A stretch of 64,000 bases of DNA from JBFMFR01 sp040752025. GTDB lineage: Bacteria; Chloroflexota; Anaerolineae; Anaerolineales; UBA4823. The stretch spans positions 62,001 to 126,000 of the forward strand of contig JBFMFR010000001.1 in the NCBI GenBank assembly GCA_040752025.1, read 5' to 3'. Numbering within the stretch: position 1 is the first letter of the stretch; the number at the start of each line of letters is the position of its first letter. The translations under genes and the position numbers were made by a program. The notes under the pieces are model-generated. The model searched no databases, was not told the DNA's origin, and saw nothing but the letters and a program-made list of their open reading frames with translations. Positions 7,520 through 17,021 of the stretch are shown piece after piece.

Positions 7520-8470
7520 CTATGCCTCGCTCCAAAGCTCTTTATCGCTCAAGTATTTGTAACCAGCATCCGGGAAGAGTGTCACCACCACGCCTGCCTC
7601 CAGGCTTTCGGCTACTTTCAATGCCGCGACGGCAGCCGCGCCAGAAGAAATCCCCACGAACAGGCCTTCCTGGCGGGCCAGGCGGCGCACCATGCCGTAG
7701 GCCTCTTCGGTGGAGACCCCTACCGTGCAGTCCGGCAGGGCCGGGTCGAAAATGCCTGGCTGCCGCGCCGTGGGCATGTGTTTCAAGCCCTCCAGGCCGT
7801 GGAAGGGGCCCTCCGGCTGCACAGCGATGAGTTGCACATCCGGATTGTACTGGCGCAGGTAGCGCCCCACCCCGGTCAGCGTGCCGGAAGTGCCCAGCCC
7901 GGCCACAAAGTGCGTTACACACCCGCCGGTCTGCTGCACGACCTCCGGGCCAGTGCTCAGGTAATGCGCCTGCCAGTTGGCCGGATTGTCATACTGGTTG
8001 GCGTAGAAATAGCGCTGCGGCTCTTCCTGGGCCAATCGCCGGGCGAACTGCATCGCGCCGTCTGTGCCTTCTAACGGATCGGTGAGCACCAGCTCGGCCC
8101 CCAGGGCGCGCAGGATCGCGAAGCGCTCCGGGCTGGCGTTGGCCGGCAGCGCCAGCGTCACCGGCACACCCAGCGCCGCCCCGAAGGTCGCGTAAGCGAT
8201 GCCCATGTTGCCGGAGGTCGAGTCTAGCAGGCGCTTACCGGGCGCCAGCTTGCCCTCCGCCAGCGCCGTGCGCAAGATGTTCAGCGCCGGGCGATCCTTC
8301 ACCGAACCGCCGGGGTTGAACCATTCGGCTTTGGCGAAAAGCTGCACAGTTGGAGACAGGTGCGGGGCAATCCGTCGCAAGGGCAGCAGCGGCGTATTGC
8401 CAACTGCGGTTTCCAGCCCAGGGAGGGCGGGTTCGGTGATCTGGATTTTCGAGGGAACGAACAGGTCCAT
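7520..8470 (-). CDS. cysM: PLP-dependent cysteine synthase (CysM type)
   Basis: 316-residue fold-type II PLP enzyme. Lys58 in GGSVKDRPA should bind PLP; the substrate loop STSGNMGIA and phosphate-binding loop GTSGTLTGVG follow, with SSGAAA near the C-terminus. Start is ATG 8470 with AAGGAG 8 nt upstream; the frame is open to 8572 but that part is leader RNA. Given the adjacent JAMM protease and sulfur carrier, the likely reaction is O-phosphoserine (or O-acetylserine) plus carrier thiocarboxylate to carrier-cysteine. Sulfide use cannot be excluded. A long structured leader precedes it. Confidence 0.88.
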   Translation of the reverse strand: MDLFVPSKIQITEPALPGLETAVGNTPLLPLRRIAPHLSPTVQLFAKAEWFNPGGSVKDRPALNILRTALAEGKLAPGKRLLDSTSGNMGIAYATFGAALGVPVTLALPANASPERFAILRALGAELVLTDPLEGTDGAMQFARRLAQEEPQRYFYANQYDNPANWQAHYLSTGPEVVQQTGGCVTHFVAGLGTSGTLTGVGRYLRQYNPDVQLIAVQPEGPFHGLEGLKHMPTARQPGIFDPALPDCTVGVSTEEAYGMVRRLARQEGLFVGISSGAAAVAALKVAESLEAGVVVTLFPDAGYKYLSDKELWSEA

Positions 8471-8579
8471 CCTGATTCTCCTTAGGAGATTACGAAAAAC
8501 AAAAAACGGCTGACAGACAAACAAAAAGAGCGGTGCGCAGCGCCATCCAGCGCGATCACGCCAGCGATACAATTCGCAA

Positions 8580-8677
8580 GCGGGGCTGCAACCACTCTCC
8601 GTCTACCAGCCGTCTCGAAGCAGAGGAACACTACTTCAGGCTGTTTCCAGTGACGAGACGGTGGTTACATACCCCGC
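8580..8677 (-). promoter_or_regulatory. Structured leader RNA element upstream of the cysM operon
   Basis: Read on the minus strand, GCGGGG (8677-8672) pairs with CCCCGC (8585-8580). Inside, TAACCA pairs with TGGTTG, and CCGTCTCG pairs perfectly with CGAGACGG. A bulge of about 15 nt lies on the 3' side, and the apical part holds a smaller hairpin (CACTG...CAGTG-like arms). The element lies in a leader of about 270 nt between the consensus promoter at 8773-8746 and the cysM start. U-runs occur about 30-60 nt before the ribosome-binding site, so transcription attenuation is possible. It does not match the SAM-I, cobalamin or THF consensus that I know. It is a candidate cis-regulatory RNA. Confidence 0.5.
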
Positions 8678-8745
8678 CTCAGACACATGCAAGCCAATCT
8701 CATCCAGGGACTCCAATTCGAATTATTATGACAATATTGATAGTT

Positions 8746-8773
8746 ATTATACAATCTATGACAGATTTGTCAA
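8746..8773 (-). promoter_or_regulatory. Consensus sigma-70 type promoter of the cysteine operon
   Basis: On the minus strand TTGACA (8773-8768), a 16-bp spacer and TATAAT (8751-8746) match both hexamers perfectly. Transcription should start near 8739, leaving a leader of about 270 nt before cysM. Such a strong promoter with a long leader suggests that control acts after initiation. Confidence 0.8.
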
Positions 8774-8832
8774 GGGTGATCTGGCGTTCGAGCAACCCGG
8801 GATATTTTCGCAGGCCCCACCCGGTAATCGAA

Positions 8833-8866
8833 GGCCTCCCGAAGATTCCAGAATCTTCGGGAGGCC
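8833..8866 (-). terminator. Perfect 16-bp hairpin downstream of kamA
   Basis: Arms 8833-8848 and 8851-8866 are perfectly complementary with a 2-nt centre. It lies 25 nt after the kamA stop. There is no proper T-run on the minus strand, so it may act as a transcript-end stabiliser, or as an insulator in front of the cysM promoter, and not as a classical terminator. Confidence 0.6.
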
Positions 8867-8890
8867 GGGGACTTTGTTTATGCGCCGGGT

Positions 8891-10240
<1,350 letters not shown>

Positions 10241-10563
10241 GAGGGTACCTCCAATAAGTGATTCTGTCATAAGCGAAGAGCAATTTCAAAGATCAAAGCC
10301 AACGCCTGCCATAATGGCTCGGAGCCTCTGGAAATAGAGGCAGTGAGGAAGCAGTGTTCACTATGCCCGGCCCGGCGGATCATGATCCGTGCGAAAAAAA
10401 CCAGCAAAAAAGGTAGATCCAGGAAAATTCATGTACAAATTCTAACCGAAAATCGGCGCGTACAAACCACAAATTTCTGTTTTCCAACTTACCAACACGG
10501 TGCGCTAGGTATATTTGGTGTAAAATTAGCATAAGGTAGTTATTCCACGAGGCGGCGATCACA
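10241..10563. other. Divergent intergenic region with palindrome
   Basis: 323 nt between the kamA start and the kinase-like gene. A perfect 14-bp palindrome (CGGATCATGATCCG, 10376-10389) could be a regulator site. A small hairpin lies at 10324-10341. The kinase-proximal half is AT-rich and holds TAAAAT (10521-10526) as a possible -10 for the plus-strand gene, without a convincing -35. I see no RNA gene. Confidence 0.4.
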
Positions 10564-12687
10564 ATGTATCACATCCTGATTGTCAGCACGAACGAGGCAC
10601 TGGAACAAGAAGTTTATGGTGCGTTGCATGGCTCAGTTATATTGAGCCGTGTAACTACCATCGCACAAGCGCAGGCGCAACTGCTCGCGACTCATGGAGA
10701 AGACACACCTGGTGTATTGATCCTGGTGGATGCAAGCGGGCAGGCTAACGCAGTTGGAATGTGCCGAGAAATGCGCCAGGGTGGGTTACCCAAACAAGTC
10801 AAGCTGATCGTAATCATCGAAAACCCGCTAGACCGCCAGGCCGTTTTACAGGCTGGGGCAGATGATTACTTACTCGCGCCGCTCATCTCCGCTGTTCTCA
10901 GCACCAGATTGCTGGTGCATCTAGAACGCCTGGAGCTCGCCTGGGAATACGAGGAAACCCAGGTCTACGCAGCCCAGGCAGCTTTTCTGGTGCTGCTTTC
11001 CCGGCTGATTGGCGGGCAGTCAGAATTGAAAGTGATCCTTTCTCAAACTTTGGATCAGACAGTATCGTTGCTGAACGCCTGGGCTGCCGAATTGTGGTTA
11101 TGGACCGCAGATGGTGATCGACTCGAACTGGTTTCTTCTCTCACGCCGGCCTCCTCGTCGCACCGCACACCTCAAAGGATCAAAGGCGAGGGGTTGATCG
11201 GTTGGATCGCCAGCCAGGAACTTCCCCTGATCCTGGTAAGTGCTCACGAAAGCGCACACTTTGATCGAAGAATCGACGCTATTGATGGGCAAGAGCATTA
11301 CGCCATCCTTGCAGTTCCCCTGAAAAATCAGGCTGTACAGGTTGGCTCGCTGGTGATCTACCACACCCCTCCACGAACCTTTACGCCAGGCGATGCAAAG
11401 TTGCTGGAAGCAATTGCCAGCCTGGTGGCATCCGCGATCATCAATGCCCAGGCGATCCAACAACTGCAAAATTCCTCGACGCGGCGGCACACACTCTATG
11501 AAATGAGCCGGAAAATCGCTGAAAGCCTGGATTTGCAGTCCACAGTCAGCCGGGCCTTGCAATGGCTCAACCGCATGTGTGATACCGAAGCCAGCCTGCT
11601 CTGGCTTACCAATGAGAAAACGCAGGAACTCGAACCGGTCAGCGCGCTCGGCGTTGAAATCGATCAAACCGGGCAGCTCAAATTAGCGTTAGAAGGCTGC
11701 CCGGTTGACCAGTTGACCAACGACAGTGCGGCACTTCTGATCCACAATGCCGATGATGATCCCTGCGAATGCCTGGTGCTCTTTGAGCATTTAGGGATCA
11801 GGCGGCGCAACTTCCTCGCCATCAAGATGCTCCACCATTCCCAAGTCATTGGGGCAATCACACTCTTGAATAAAATTGGCGATAGATTCGACAAAGCCGA
11901 GATCGAGATGCTTTCGGCTGCCACAGAAATGATAGGCATTGCGATCAGCAATGCCCAACTGCACGAAAAGACCCTAAAACTGATACACGAAAGCGAGCGA
12001 ATGCACAAGCTGGCTTTACAAAACGAGCGCCTGGCCACCATCGGCCGCCTGACGGCCAGCCTGGCGCACGAGATCAACAACCCCATGCAAGCTCTGCGCG
12101 GGGCGCTAACCCTGGCGCGGGAAGAACTGCACAATCCGCAAGAGTTGGCCGGCTACCTGGAAATCAGCATGGTAGAAGTTGAACGGGTGGTCAATCTGGT
12201 ACAGCGCTTGCGCCAGGTTTATCAGCCTTCTTCGGATAAGCCCGAGCTTGTTCCGATCCAATCGATCATCCACGACGCGCTATCGGTAGCGCGCAAAGAG
12301 CTGTCGCGCCAGAACGTCAAAATGCACATCGACATATCGCCATCCTTGGGGAAGGTAGCAGGTATAACCAGCCAGCTCCACCTGGCCTTCCTATGCATTT
12401 TCCTGCGGATTTCCGACCTGCTTGGCAGCGCCGGAGGAGGGGTGGTTCGGTTGTCGGCGCTTGACCAGGGCGATGAAGCAGGGATTGAGTTCATCGCCAG
12501 CGCAGGAGGTGTAGATTGGATCGGCCTTGGCCCGGATGCAGAAGAAAGCTCCGAGCACATCCCTTTGGACGAGGTGATCGGCCTGTCACTGGCGCGCGAC
12601 ATCCTGATTGCGCACGGCGGCAATCTGAACGTTGACTGCTGCGAGCAAAGAACTTGTTTGCAGGTTACACTGCCCCAGGAACACTAG
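10564..12687 (+). CDS. REC-like/GAF/GAF histidine-kinase-like protein with degenerate ATPase domain
   Basis: 707 residues. About 1-120 is receiver-like (GADDYLLAP near the end); two GAF domains follow (about 138-305 and 310-480), then a HisKA region with an intact H-box (SLAHEINNP, His502). The C-terminal 130 residues align with a HATPase fold only in outline: the N-box asparagine is replaced (AFLCIFLRISDLL), the DxGxG of the G1 box is absent and the G2 glycines are lost. It therefore probably cannot bind ATP, and may act as a sensor scaffold or be phosphorylated in trans. The response regulator gene begins 12-15 nt downstream, so the two form an operon. Confidence 0.8.
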   Translation: MYHILIVSTNEALEQEVYGALHGSVILSRVTTIAQAQAQLLATHGEDTPGVLILVDASGQANAVGMCREMRQGGLPKQVKLIVIIENPLDRQAVLQAGADDYLLAPLISAVLSTRLLVHLERLELAWEYEETQVYAAQAAFLVLLSRLIGGQSELKVILSQTLDQTVSLLNAWAAELWLWTADGDRLELVSSLTPASSSHRTPQRIKGEGLIGWIASQELPLILVSAHESAHFDRRIDAIDGQEHYAILAVPLKNQAVQVGSLVIYHTPPRTFTPGDAKLLEAIASLVASAIINAQAIQQLQNSSTRRHTLYEMSRKIAESLDLQSTVSRALQWLNRMCDTEASLLWLTNEKTQELEPVSALGVEIDQTGQLKLALEGCPVDQLTNDSAALLIHNADDDPCECLVLFEHLGIRRRNFLAIKMLHHSQVIGAITLLNKIGDRFDKAEIEMLSAATEMIGIAISNAQLHEKTLKLIHESERMHKLALQNERLATIGRLTASLAHEINNPMQALRGALTLAREELHNPQELAGYLEISMVEVERVVNLVQRLRQVYQPSSDKPELVPIQSIIHDALSVARKELSRQNVKMHIDISPSLGKVAGITSQLHLAFLCIFLRISDLLGSAGGGVVRLSALDQGDEAGIEFIASAGGVDWIGLGPDAEESSEHIPLDEVIGLSLARDILIAHGGNLNVDCCEQRTCLQVTLPQEH

Positions 12688-12702
12688 AAACCGGACAGCG
12701 TG

Positions 12703-13482
12703 ATGAAACCAGCACAGATCCTGATTGTCGATGATGAGGCCAATATCCGTTTTGTTATAGAACGGACCTTGCGCCCAGAGGGCTACCACATAGATACTGC
12801 TGCCTGCGGGCAAGAAGCCATTCAGAAAATCCAACAAACCACGTACGATCTGATCTTGCTCGATTTATATATGGAATCAGTTAACGGCCTGCAAGTGTTC
12901 GATGCCTTGCGCCAGGCCGAGCCAGATACGGTTGTCATCATCCTGACCGCGCACGGTTCGATCGAAAGCGCCGTAGACGCCTTGCGCCTGGGCGCGTTCG
13001 ATTATCTGATGAAGCCCGCCACGCCCGAGACAATCCGCCAACGAGTACGCGAAGGTTTGCAGCAGCGCCAGAACGCGCTGCGCAAGAAACAGTTGTTGGA
13101 GCAAATGGGAAAAATCCGCCAGATGATTTCCGAGATCGATAGCCAGCAAACACAGCCAGCCTCGACCGAACAACGTTTTTTGCACTCCGGCCAGGTAATC
13201 ATCGATCGCCGCCATCGTACAGCCGCCATGCAGGACAGGCCGTTGGATTTGACTACCGCAGAATTCGCCATCCTGCTATGCCTGGTAGAAGCCGCCCCGA
13301 ACCCGGTAGCTCACCGGGAATTGATTTGCCAGGCATTGAACTACGAATGCCAGGAAAACGAGGCGCGCGAGATTACCAAGTGGCACATCTTCAACCTGAG
13401 ACAAAAGATTGAACCAGACCCCGCACACCCACACTATATCAAAACCATGCGTTATCAAGGATATTTCTGGAGCGGAGAATAG
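12703..13482 (+). CDS. Response regulator with receiver and winged-helix DNA-binding domain
   Basis: 259 residues. The receiver domain (about 5-120) has the acidic pair DDE, the phospho-acceptor Asp in LILLDLY, the Thr in LTAHGS and Lys in LMKPATP. A basic helical linker (120-160) leads to an OmpR-type winged helix (about 165-259; LDLTTAEFAILLCLVEA and the wing motif YIKTMRYQGYFW). It should control transcription. The partner is likely the upstream kinase-like protein, but that protein appears unable to bind ATP, so another kinase may phosphorylate it. GTG 12700 is an equally possible start. Confidence 0.87.
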   Translation: MKPAQILIVDDEANIRFVIERTLRPEGYHIDTAACGQEAIQKIQQTTYDLILLDLYMESVNGLQVFDALRQAEPDTVVIILTAHGSIESAVDALRLGAFDYLMKPATPETIRQRVREGLQQRQNALRKKQLLEQMGKIRQMISEIDSQQTQPASTEQRFLHSGQVIIDRRHRTAAMQDRPLDLTTAEFAILLCLVEAAPNPVAHRELICQALNYECQENEAREITKWHIFNLRQKIEPDPAHPHYIKTMRYQGYFWSGE

Positions 13483-13511
13483 CCGCTCCAGGCGAATACC
13501 GGGACCACCAG

Positions 13512-13548
13512 GCCCTCAGGCTGTTCGACAACCTGAGGGCTTTTTTTT
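13512..13548 (+). terminator. Intrinsic terminator after the response regulator
   Basis: Arms GCCCTCAGG (13512-13520) and CCTGAGGGC (13532-13540) are followed directly by eight T (13541-13548). A textbook rho-independent terminator separating the kinase/regulator pair from the roadblock/MglA operon. Confidence 0.93.
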
Positions 13549-13657
13549 ACCTCTCGCTGGCAAAGGTTAGGGTTCAGCCAACCATAGAAAACCTATCCTA
13601 ACCGCCTGGCAACCTGTTTCTTGCTAAGATATTGGCATAAGGATGAAGGCGAGCGAT

Positions 13658-14671
13658 ATGGATGAAAAATGGGTGCTGATTGTAGATGACGAGGAGTCGA
13701 TCCTCTCAGTGCTGAAGAACAGCCTGAAAAAATTCGGCCCGGCATTTCAAGTGATCACTGCCAATAGCGGTGCGGCAGCGCTCGAGCAACTCTCACAGCG
13801 CATCTTTGACCTGGTCGTCACCGATTATCGCATGGAAGACATGAACGGCCTGGAATTGTTGGAAGCCGTTCGCGCCATCCAGCCTGACACGCGCGTGATC
13901 CTGATGACTGCCTACGGCAGCAACGCCCTGGAAGCCGAAGCTCGCCAGCTAAAAGCCTACAACTATCTGACCAAACCTCTGGAAATCGATTCTTTCCGCC
14001 AGGTCGTCAAGGAAGCCCTGGGGAATCTGGCCATCAGCCGGCCTGGGATCCTGATCCTCTCCGATGAGCGCTACCAGCAGGTCAACAACCTGATCACCCA
14101 ACTGCGCAGCGACATCGGCGCCTGGTGCATTTTCCTGACTGACAGCGAAGGGCACTTCATCGCCCAAACTGGCGAAATGAGCGAGCTGCCCTTGCAACAA
14201 ATTGCCTGCCTGGTAGGGGGTGGCGTGGCTTCACTGCTAGAGGTAGGCCGAATTATCGATGGCACCGATGATACCGTCAACCTGTGCTATCGGGAAGGCA
14301 AGCAGGTCAACCTGTACGTAGTCAACATCGGGCGCCAGCTCCTGCTGGTCATCATTTGCGAAGTGGGCCCCTACGCCAGCCGCCTGGGGTCGGTGTGGTA
14401 TTTCGCCCAACGCACAGCTCTGGCGCTGCGCGAAAAATTGGGAGAAGCCGAACACGCCAGCCCTTACCCGCTCTTCAACCATGAAATCAACCAGGAACTG
14501 GACAGCCAATTCGACCAATTGTTCGCCGAAACAGCGCCGCCACAGGCCAGTACAGCCAGGGACGAAGTAGCGCCTGCGCCCGAAACTCCAGACCTGCCGG
14601 CAGAAGAACTATTAAGCTTCGAACAGGCTATCGCTAAAGGCATTGTGCCCAAGGAATTTTCAGGCAGTTAA
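13658..14671 (+). CDS. Receiver-domain protein fused to a roadblock/LC7 domain
   Basis: 337 residues from ATG 13658 (AAGG 8 nt upstream); ATG 13643 is the alternative. Residues 1-120 are a receiver domain with DDEES, the phospho-acceptor Asp in VVTDYRM, Thr in LMTAYGS and Lys in LTKPLE. Residues about 135-260 have the roadblock/LC7 fold (WCIFLTDSEGHFIAQTGE...LYVVNIGRQLLLVII). The tail from about 270 is acidic and proline-rich. It is the first gene of the MglA operon and should link a phosphorelay to the GTPase. There is no DNA-binding output domain. REC-roadblock fusions are uncommon. Confidence 0.85.
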   Translation: MDEKWVLIVDDEESILSVLKNSLKKFGPAFQVITANSGAAALEQLSQRIFDLVVTDYRMEDMNGLELLEAVRAIQPDTRVILMTAYGSNALEAEARQLKAYNYLTKPLEIDSFRQVVKEALGNLAISRPGILILSDERYQQVNNLITQLRSDIGAWCIFLTDSEGHFIAQTGEMSELPLQQIACLVGGGVASLLEVGRIIDGTDDTVNLCYREGKQVNLYVVNIGRQLLLVIICEVGPYASRLGSVWYFAQRTALALREKLGEAEHASPYPLFNHEINQELDSQFDQLFAETAPPQASTARDEVAPAPETPDLPAEELLSFEQAIAKGIVPKEFSGS

Positions 14672-14692
14672 TAGGACGGTTAGGAAACTATA

Positions 14693-15220
14693 ATGAGCAG
14701 TCAAAATCCCTGGGAAGAAGGTGTAAGGTTGCGAGGCGGGATCACGATCTACCCCTCGCACGAGAAAGCCCTGGACCGCATCCTCGGCGAACTGGTGGAG
14801 CGCTGCCCGGCAGCCTTTGCATTGCTGGCCGAAATCAGCGGTCAGTTGATCTCGATCCAGGGCGAGCGAGGCGAGCGCGACCTGATAGCTCTGGCTTCCC
14901 TGGCAGCCGGCGACCTGGCTGCCAGCCAGGAGATCGCTCGCCTGACCGGCGAATACAAGCACCATCAGTTGGTGCTGCGCGAAGGCGAAAAATTCAATAC
15001 CTTCATCAGCGAATCTGGTCCGCACCTGCTGGTGTTCGTCCAGGTCGCCAATGAGGTGCCCTTGGGCTGGGCCCGCCTGCTGATCCGGGAGGCTACTCGC
15101 CAACTGGCCAAAGTTATCGATCACCCTGCTGAGGAGGTAGAAAAACTCGATCTGGGATTGGATGATGACAAGCTTTCCGACTTGATGGGTGATGCGCTGG
15201 ATGCGTTGTGGACAGGGTGA
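14693..15220 (+). CDS. Roadblock/LC7 domain protein
   Basis: 175 residues. The central part (about 35-150) shows the roadblock pattern: AFALLAEISGQLISIQGERG, a helix LIALASLAAGDLAASQEIARL, then strands HLLVFVQVANEVPLG. It begins 21 nt after the REC-roadblock gene and ends 4 nt before the MglA start, so translation is tightly coupled. Proteins of this fold (MglB) are GTPase-activating or scaffold subunits for MglA. Which of the several roadblock proteins here is the GAP cannot be told from sequence. Confidence 0.82.
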   Translation: MSSQNPWEEGVRLRGGITIYPSHEKALDRILGELVERCPAAFALLAEISGQLISIQGERGERDLIALASLAAGDLAASQEIARLTGEYKHHQLVLREGEKFNTFISESGPHLLVFVQVANEVPLGWARLLIREATRQLAKVIDHPAEEVEKLDLGLDDDKLSDLMGDALDALWTG

Positions 15221-15224
15221 AACC

Positions 15225-15812
15225 ATGCACATCAACTGGCAACTGCGTGAACTTAACCTCAAGGTCGTCTACTACGGCCCGGCTTTGAGCGGTAAGACCA
15301 CCAACCTGGAGCAAATCCACGCCCGTGTCAACCCGGCTCAGCGCAGCGAACTGGTCTCGCTCAAGACCCACGAAGACCGCACGCTGTTCTTCGACTTCTT
15401 ACAGTTGGAATTGGGCAAGATCGGCGGCCTGACCCCCAAGATCCACCTGTACACCGTTCCAGGTCAAACCTACTACGAAGCCAGCCGCCGTCTTGTGCTG
15501 CGCGGCGCCGATGGCGTGGTCTTCGTGGTCGACTCAGCCGCCCCGCGCCTGCACGAGAACCTGGAGTCCTGGAAGAATATGCTCACCCACCTGCGCTCCT
15601 TCGATATCGATCCACAAGGCATGCCAATTGTAGTCCAACTCAACAAGCAAGATTTGTACAACGCCTTGAAACCACCTGCCATCCGCACGCTGCTGCACCT
15701 CAACGGCCTCCCGACCGTTGAAGCGGTGGCGATGAACGGCCAGGGCGTGCTGGAAACCCTGAAAGCCATCACCCGCGCCGTGATCGCCCAGGTGCAGCGC
15801 CAGATGGCCTGA
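15225..15812 (+). CDS. mglA: MglA-family small GTPase
   Basis: 195 residues from ATG 15225; an in-frame extension to 15189 overlaps the previous gene and is rejected. Motifs: P-loop GPALSGKTT (18-26), the MglA-type switch TVPGQ (77-81) in place of the Ras DxxG, and NKQD (140-143). MglA proteins are polarity switches that in Myxococcus control the motility poles. Here the gene sits among roadblock genes in the order expected for an Mgl module. No type IV pilus or gliding genes are seen in the window, so the cellular output is open. Confidence 0.92.
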   Translation: MHINWQLRELNLKVVYYGPALSGKTTNLEQIHARVNPAQRSELVSLKTHEDRTLFFDFLQLELGKIGGLTPKIHLYTVPGQTYYEASRRLVLRGADGVVFVVDSAAPRLHENLESWKNMLTHLRSFDIDPQGMPIVVQLNKQDLYNALKPPAIRTLLHLNGLPTVEAVAMNGQGVLETLKAITRAVIAQVQRQMA

Positions 15813-15856
15813 TCACCATTCGAAACCAGGTAGAGAACAGGACTTGAGATAAATCT

Positions 15857-16255
15857 ATGAACATTGATCAAATATCTTCCGGATCGTCCGAACTGCGTAA
15901 GCTGCTGGCTGATATGAACCAGACAGGGGGGTTCATCATCTCGGTGCTGACCGACCGCCAGGGGCTGCCCATCGCCTTTGCCGCCGCGCCCGGCTCCGAC
16001 CCCGAGAGGCAGTCGGCTGTCGTCGCATTGGTGCAGAAAACGGCTGCACAGGCCAGCACTCACCTGGGCATCACCACCGATGAAATTTCATTGAACGCGG
16101 TGGATGGACAGCGCCTGGTTTGCCGCCCCTTCGAAATCAACGGCAACACGCTGATCCTGGCGGTGATGGTCGCCGAGCGCAGCCATAGTTACCGCCGCCT
16201 GACCAACCAGACCATCCGGCGCATCGCCGAGGTGTGGAAATCCTATTGGGAGTAA
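15857..16255 (+). CDS. Roadblock/LC7 domain protein (MglB-like)
   Basis: 132 residues, essentially one roadblock domain: GGFIISVLTDRQGLPIAFAA, central helix SAVVALVQKTAAQASTHLG, then strands LVCRPFEI and TLILAVMVAE, and a C-terminal helix. Length and pattern are close to MglB, and the gene lies 44 nt after mglA, so this is the best candidate for the MglA partner/GAP. It ends 3 nt before the DUF4388-roadblock gene. Confidence 0.83.
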   Translation: MNIDQISSGSSELRKLLADMNQTGGFIISVLTDRQGLPIAFAAAPGSDPERQSAVVALVQKTAAQASTHLGITTDEISLNAVDGQRLVCRPFEINGNTLILAVMVAERSHSYRRLTNQTIRRIAEVWKSYWE

Positions 16256-16258
16256 GCC

Positions 16259-16987
16259 ATGGCTATGCAAGGCAAACTCAGCGATATGACCGTCGCAGAC
16301 CTGATCCAACACAATTGTCAGGATCGCAAGCTGGCGCAACTCACCATCGATCACAACGGCGAGCAGGCCGTGCTGTACTTCAAAAACGGCCAGGTGCTGC
16401 ACGCCGCCCTGGGTAATTTGTCGGGAGAGGAGGTTATCTATCGAATCCTTGCATGGGAAGAGGGTCTCTTTACCCTGAAAAATGAGGTCGAAGCGCCCAG
16501 GACCAGCATCAAACGCACTTGGTCCGGGTTGCTGCTGGAGGGCGCTCGCCGTATCGACGAAGCCCAAGTCGCATTTAGTTCAAATCAATCCAAACCTACG
16601 GAGGTTCATTCTATGGCAACCAAACTCGAAGAAGTCCTCAAAGGCCTGGCCGGTGAAGTCAACGGCTACATTGCCTCCGCGGTAGTGGGAACAGACGGCA
16701 TCGGCATCGCTGAAGATCTCGGCAACTCGAAGACCGATATCGAAGCCGCCAACGCCCAGGCTACCCTGCTCATCAAGCTGGTGGATACATCCATCGCCAA
16801 GCTCAGGGGTGGCAACCTGGAAGATAACCTGCTGACCACGGACAACGCCTACATACTGACCCGCTTTTTGGAGGGCAAATCCTATTTCCTCACCATCCTG
16901 GCCGACCGGCGCAACGCCAGCCTGGGCAACCTGCGCCTGATGAGCCGCATCTACGCCGAACGGGTCTCCAAGGCCATCCCGCGCTGA
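16259..16987 (+). CDS. DUF4388 domain fused in frame to a roadblock/LC7 domain
   Basis: 242 residues: residues 1-100 match DUF4388/PATAN-like domains (MQGKLSDMTVADLIQ...GQVLHAALGNLSGEEVIYRILAWEEGLFTL), and residues 119-242 are a roadblock domain (VNGYIASAVVGTDGIGIAEDL). The join (about 103-118) reads like a former intergenic leader, and a full ribosome-binding site precedes an internal ATG at 16613. So the gene may yield both a fusion and a free 124-residue roadblock protein. DUF4388 proteins are common beside Mgl-type GTPases and are thought to be signalling adaptors. Confidence 0.82.
   Translation: MAMQGKLSDMTVADLIQHNCQDRKLAQLTIDHNGEQAVLYFKNGQVLHAALGNLSGEEVIYRILAWEEGLFTLKNEVEAPRTSIKRTWSGLLLEGARRIDEAQVAFSSNQSKPTEVHSMATKLEEVLKGLAGEVNGYIASAVVGTDGIGIAEDLGNSKTDIEAANAQATLLIKLVDTSIAKLRGGNLEDNLLTTDNAYILTRFLEGKSYFLTILADRRNASLGNLRLMSRIYAERVSKAIPR
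16600..16615 (+). promoter_or_regulatory. Internal ribosome-binding site and start codon within the DUF4388-roadblock gene
   Basis: GGAGG at 16600-16604 stands 8 nt before ATG 16613, in frame with the large product. Initiation here would give MATKLEEVL..., a roadblock protein of 124 residues, nearly the same length and start as the next gene's 123-residue product. Confidence 0.65.
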
Positions 16988-17021
16988 TGCAGCGTCACTC
17001 TGATACGAAAGGAAGAATGCA

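Noticed and set aside
8580..8640. T-box-like AGAGTGGTTGCAGCC in the cysM leader
   Set aside because: Only loosely similar to the T-box antitermination sequence, and I could not find a stem I specifier loop; left as an unclassified leader.
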